Below, in pieces: positions 27,446 to 28,770 of a stretch of 28,770 nucleotides of DNA. The notes beneath the pieces are model-generated. The model did no database searches. It saw only the letters and a program-made list of their open reading frames with translations, and was not told the DNA's origin. A program made the translations under genes and the position numbers. The number at the start of each line of letters is the position of its first letter. Within the stretch, counting starts at the first letter, position 1. The DNA comes from JBBTQZ01 sp038065435 (lineage in GTDB: Bacteria > Patescibacteriota > Minisyncoccia > Phycocordibacterales > WO2-35-19): the NCBI GenBank assembly GCA_038065435.1, contig JBBTQZ010000029.1:1-28770 (forward strand), in the 5' to 3' direction.

Positions 27446-28770
27446 TTACTTCAAGTCAAGCTCCACTCTATCCCCCTCCAAGAGGCCAGATACCACTTCC
27501 ACTATTCCACCTTTACCGATGAGACCTGTGGTAATCTCTGTCTCGCTCACCTCCCCTCCTTCAATCTTTTTTACAAAAGATTTGCCATCTTTTTTTGTTA
27601 CCGCAAATATCGGAATGGAGAGTGCGTCTCCCATATAATCAGTCTCTATATTTATATTTGCCGTCAAGCCACTTTTTATGCGCTCATCCATCTTTTGGAG
27701 TTCAATCCGCACTTTATAATTTGCCACACCGTCTACAATGGTCTCTCCCGGATCTATGAAGACTACGGTGCCCTCAAATACTTCTTCAGGCAAAGCGTCA
27801 AACACTATTTTCGCTATATTACCAATATTTAGTTTTGATATATTTATTTCCGAAACATTGGCTTCAATGTACATATCTGATTCAGAGATCATAGAGATCA
27901 GTGTCTCTCCCGCTTTGGCTATACCGCCCACTTTTGCCTCTTGCAGAGTAACAGTGCCGCTAAAAGGAGCAACTATTCTGGTTTTATATAGATCTGCTTC
28001 TAAAGAGCTTACGGAAGATTTTGTTTGGCTCAATTTTGCTTCTACTCCTCCGATGGTGGAAATGCTCTTTTTGGCTGTCGCCACAGTACTACGAGCGCTG
28101 TCTACAGCGGTTTTATATCCAGTTACCGTACTTTCGTATTGATATTCAGCTGGAGCAAAAGAGTTTATGGCGTAAGCCACTCTATCTATAAACAGCGACA
28201 CGGTGTTCATTCTTTCAATTGCCTTATAAGAAAATTGCCCGGCATTGTCTGGAGTAACAAGCGATAGCTCCGCCTTCCATTCATTGAGGAGTCGCTCTAC
28301 AGATCTGCGAGTAGTATTGAGCTCAAGGGCTACCTCACTCGGCACTTTGAAATAGTGAGTGAAGTTGCCATCATCAAATTTGACTTCAAATTGTGGATTC
28401 TCTTTTGGTTGCTTAAAGAACTGATCAACTTTGTTGCGCACAGCATTATCACTCGTAGAATAGCCGTCCATTATAGCGAGAGCTATATTTTTGCCCTGAT
28501 CCTTATAGTCAGCCTCTGCTTCTGTTAGGACCGCTTTCTCTTTGGAGATAAGGGCGAGCTGTGAGGTATTGTCTAGCTCTGCAATGAGAGTCCCTTGTCG
28601 TATATAATCCCCCACTTCTACAAAAGATCTGGCTACTCGCCCCCCAATATCAAACCCTAGATCCACTTCGTCTCTAGCCTTGGTCTTGCCTGTTATATTT
28701 ACTTCTTGGATCAGGTCCGCCCTTACCACAAACGCAATTTCCTTTTTTTCTTTGCCATTTAGGCCAATCA
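27446..28770 (-). CDS. HlyD/MacA-type periplasmic adaptor protein (5' end beyond the window)
   Basis: The frame is open to the window edge, so the N-terminus (membrane anchor) is missing. GTG 28729 is not a believable start because the coding pattern continues before it (KEKKEIAFVVRADL). The visible 441 residues carry the first half of the biotinyl-lipoyl domain (GGRVARSFVEVGDYIRQG), a helical hairpin, and the second lipoyl half (TRIVAPFSGTVTLQEAKVGG). Beta-barrel and membrane-proximal regions follow (IVFDALPEEVFEGTVVFIDP, LTANINIETDYM). Such adaptors usually pair with MacB-type ABC transporters for efflux. That partner would be expected upstream or elsewhere. It leads the operon with the DsbA-like gene, 46 bases away. 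Confidence 0.9.
   Translation of the reverse strand, partial: IGLNGKEKKEIAFVVRADLIQEVNITGKTKARDEVDLGFDIGGRVARSFVEVGDYIRQGTLIAELDNTSQLALISKEKAVLTEAEADYKDQGKNIALAIMDGYSTSDNAVRNKVDQFFKQPKENPQFEVKFDDGNFTHYFKVPSEVALELNTTRRSVERLLNEWKAELSLVTPDNAGQFSYKAIERMNTVSLFIDRVAYAINSFAPAEYQYESTVTGYKTAVDSARSTVATAKKSISTIGGVEAKLSQTKSSVSSLEADLYKTRIVAPFSGTVTLQEAKVGGIAKAGETLISMISESDMYIEANVSEINISKLNIGNIAKIVFDALPEEVFEGTVVFIDPGETIVDGVANYKVRIELQKMDERIKSGLTANINIETDYMGDALSIPIFAVTKKDGKSFVKKIEGGEVSETEITTGLIGKGGIVEVVSGLLEGDRVELDLK

Noticed and set aside
1..28770. CRISPR arrays, tRNA or rRNA genes, and stop-codon recoding
   Set aside because: No regularly spaced repeats or cloverleaf structures were noticed on reading. TGA ends aspS, mraY and tyrS at the expected places, so it acts as a normal stop.

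Overview
The window looks like a chromosome segment of an ultra-small-genome bacterium of the Patescibacteria/CPR (Parcubacteria-like) type. The reasons are streamlined aminoacyl-tRNA synthetases (an AspRS without the usual bacterial insertion, a GluRS without its zinc segment), a compact scpA-scpB-dac-mraY-ftsW-murG-gltX-M23 run, a tiny GGFIQI-type membrane ORF, large secreted LamG/FN3 proteins, and many starts lacking a Shine-Dalgarno (SD) site with a -10 box 6-7 nt upstream. TGA is used as stop, so the code-25 lineages are unlikely. The placement is inferred from gene content only.

Layout. 1-3070: accessory block with the 3' end of one ABC exporter, a second complete ABC exporter half (600-2387), a short hypothetical gene, two near-identical terminators, a decayed copy of an ABC 3' end, and a structured RNA/leader behind a good sigma70 promoter. 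3111-13687: housekeeping block on + (aspS, a nucleotidyltransferase, scpA, scpB, D,D-carboxypeptidase, mraY, ftsW, murG, gltX, M23 hydrolase activator, small membrane protein). 13915-17633: a transglycosylase-like protein and a 1009-aa secreted multidomain protein, both on -. 17700-20973: block with canonical promoters and strong SD sites (lipoprotein-like gene, tyrS, a coupled unknown gene), plus a remnant of a TIGR03437-like C-terminal domain. 20970-23803 (-): AT-rich operon with an HTH regulator, alpha/beta hydrolase, inositol-phosphate synthase and nucleotidyltransferase. 23850-26160: a second TIGR03437-like remnant, repeated GGGTCACCCTCC motifs, a microviridin-type ATP-grasp ligase (24213-25202, +), an unknown helical protein, and a 53-aa ORF (25837-25998, -) that I read as a graspetide (omega-ester RiPP) precursor. 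26213-28770 (-): an operon for a membrane-anchored small protein, a DsbA-like thioredoxin and an HlyD-type adaptor cut by the window end.

The most interesting proposal is the ATP-grasp ligase plus the 53-aa peptide. The peptide carries a leader motif resembling the microviridin PFFARFLE box and a Thr-Thr/Glu/Asp-rich tail. It is driven by a perfect TTGACA-N16-TATAAT promoter. The ABC exporters, DsbA and HlyD adaptor could contribute to export, but nothing in the sequence ties them to the peptide.

A second theme is two expression styles: accessory genes with TTGACA promoters and strong SD sites, and housekeeping genes that look leaderless. A third is repeated 3'-end debris (ABC tail, TIGR03437-like tail, shared terminators) next to the accessory genes, suggesting repeated gain and loss at these sites.
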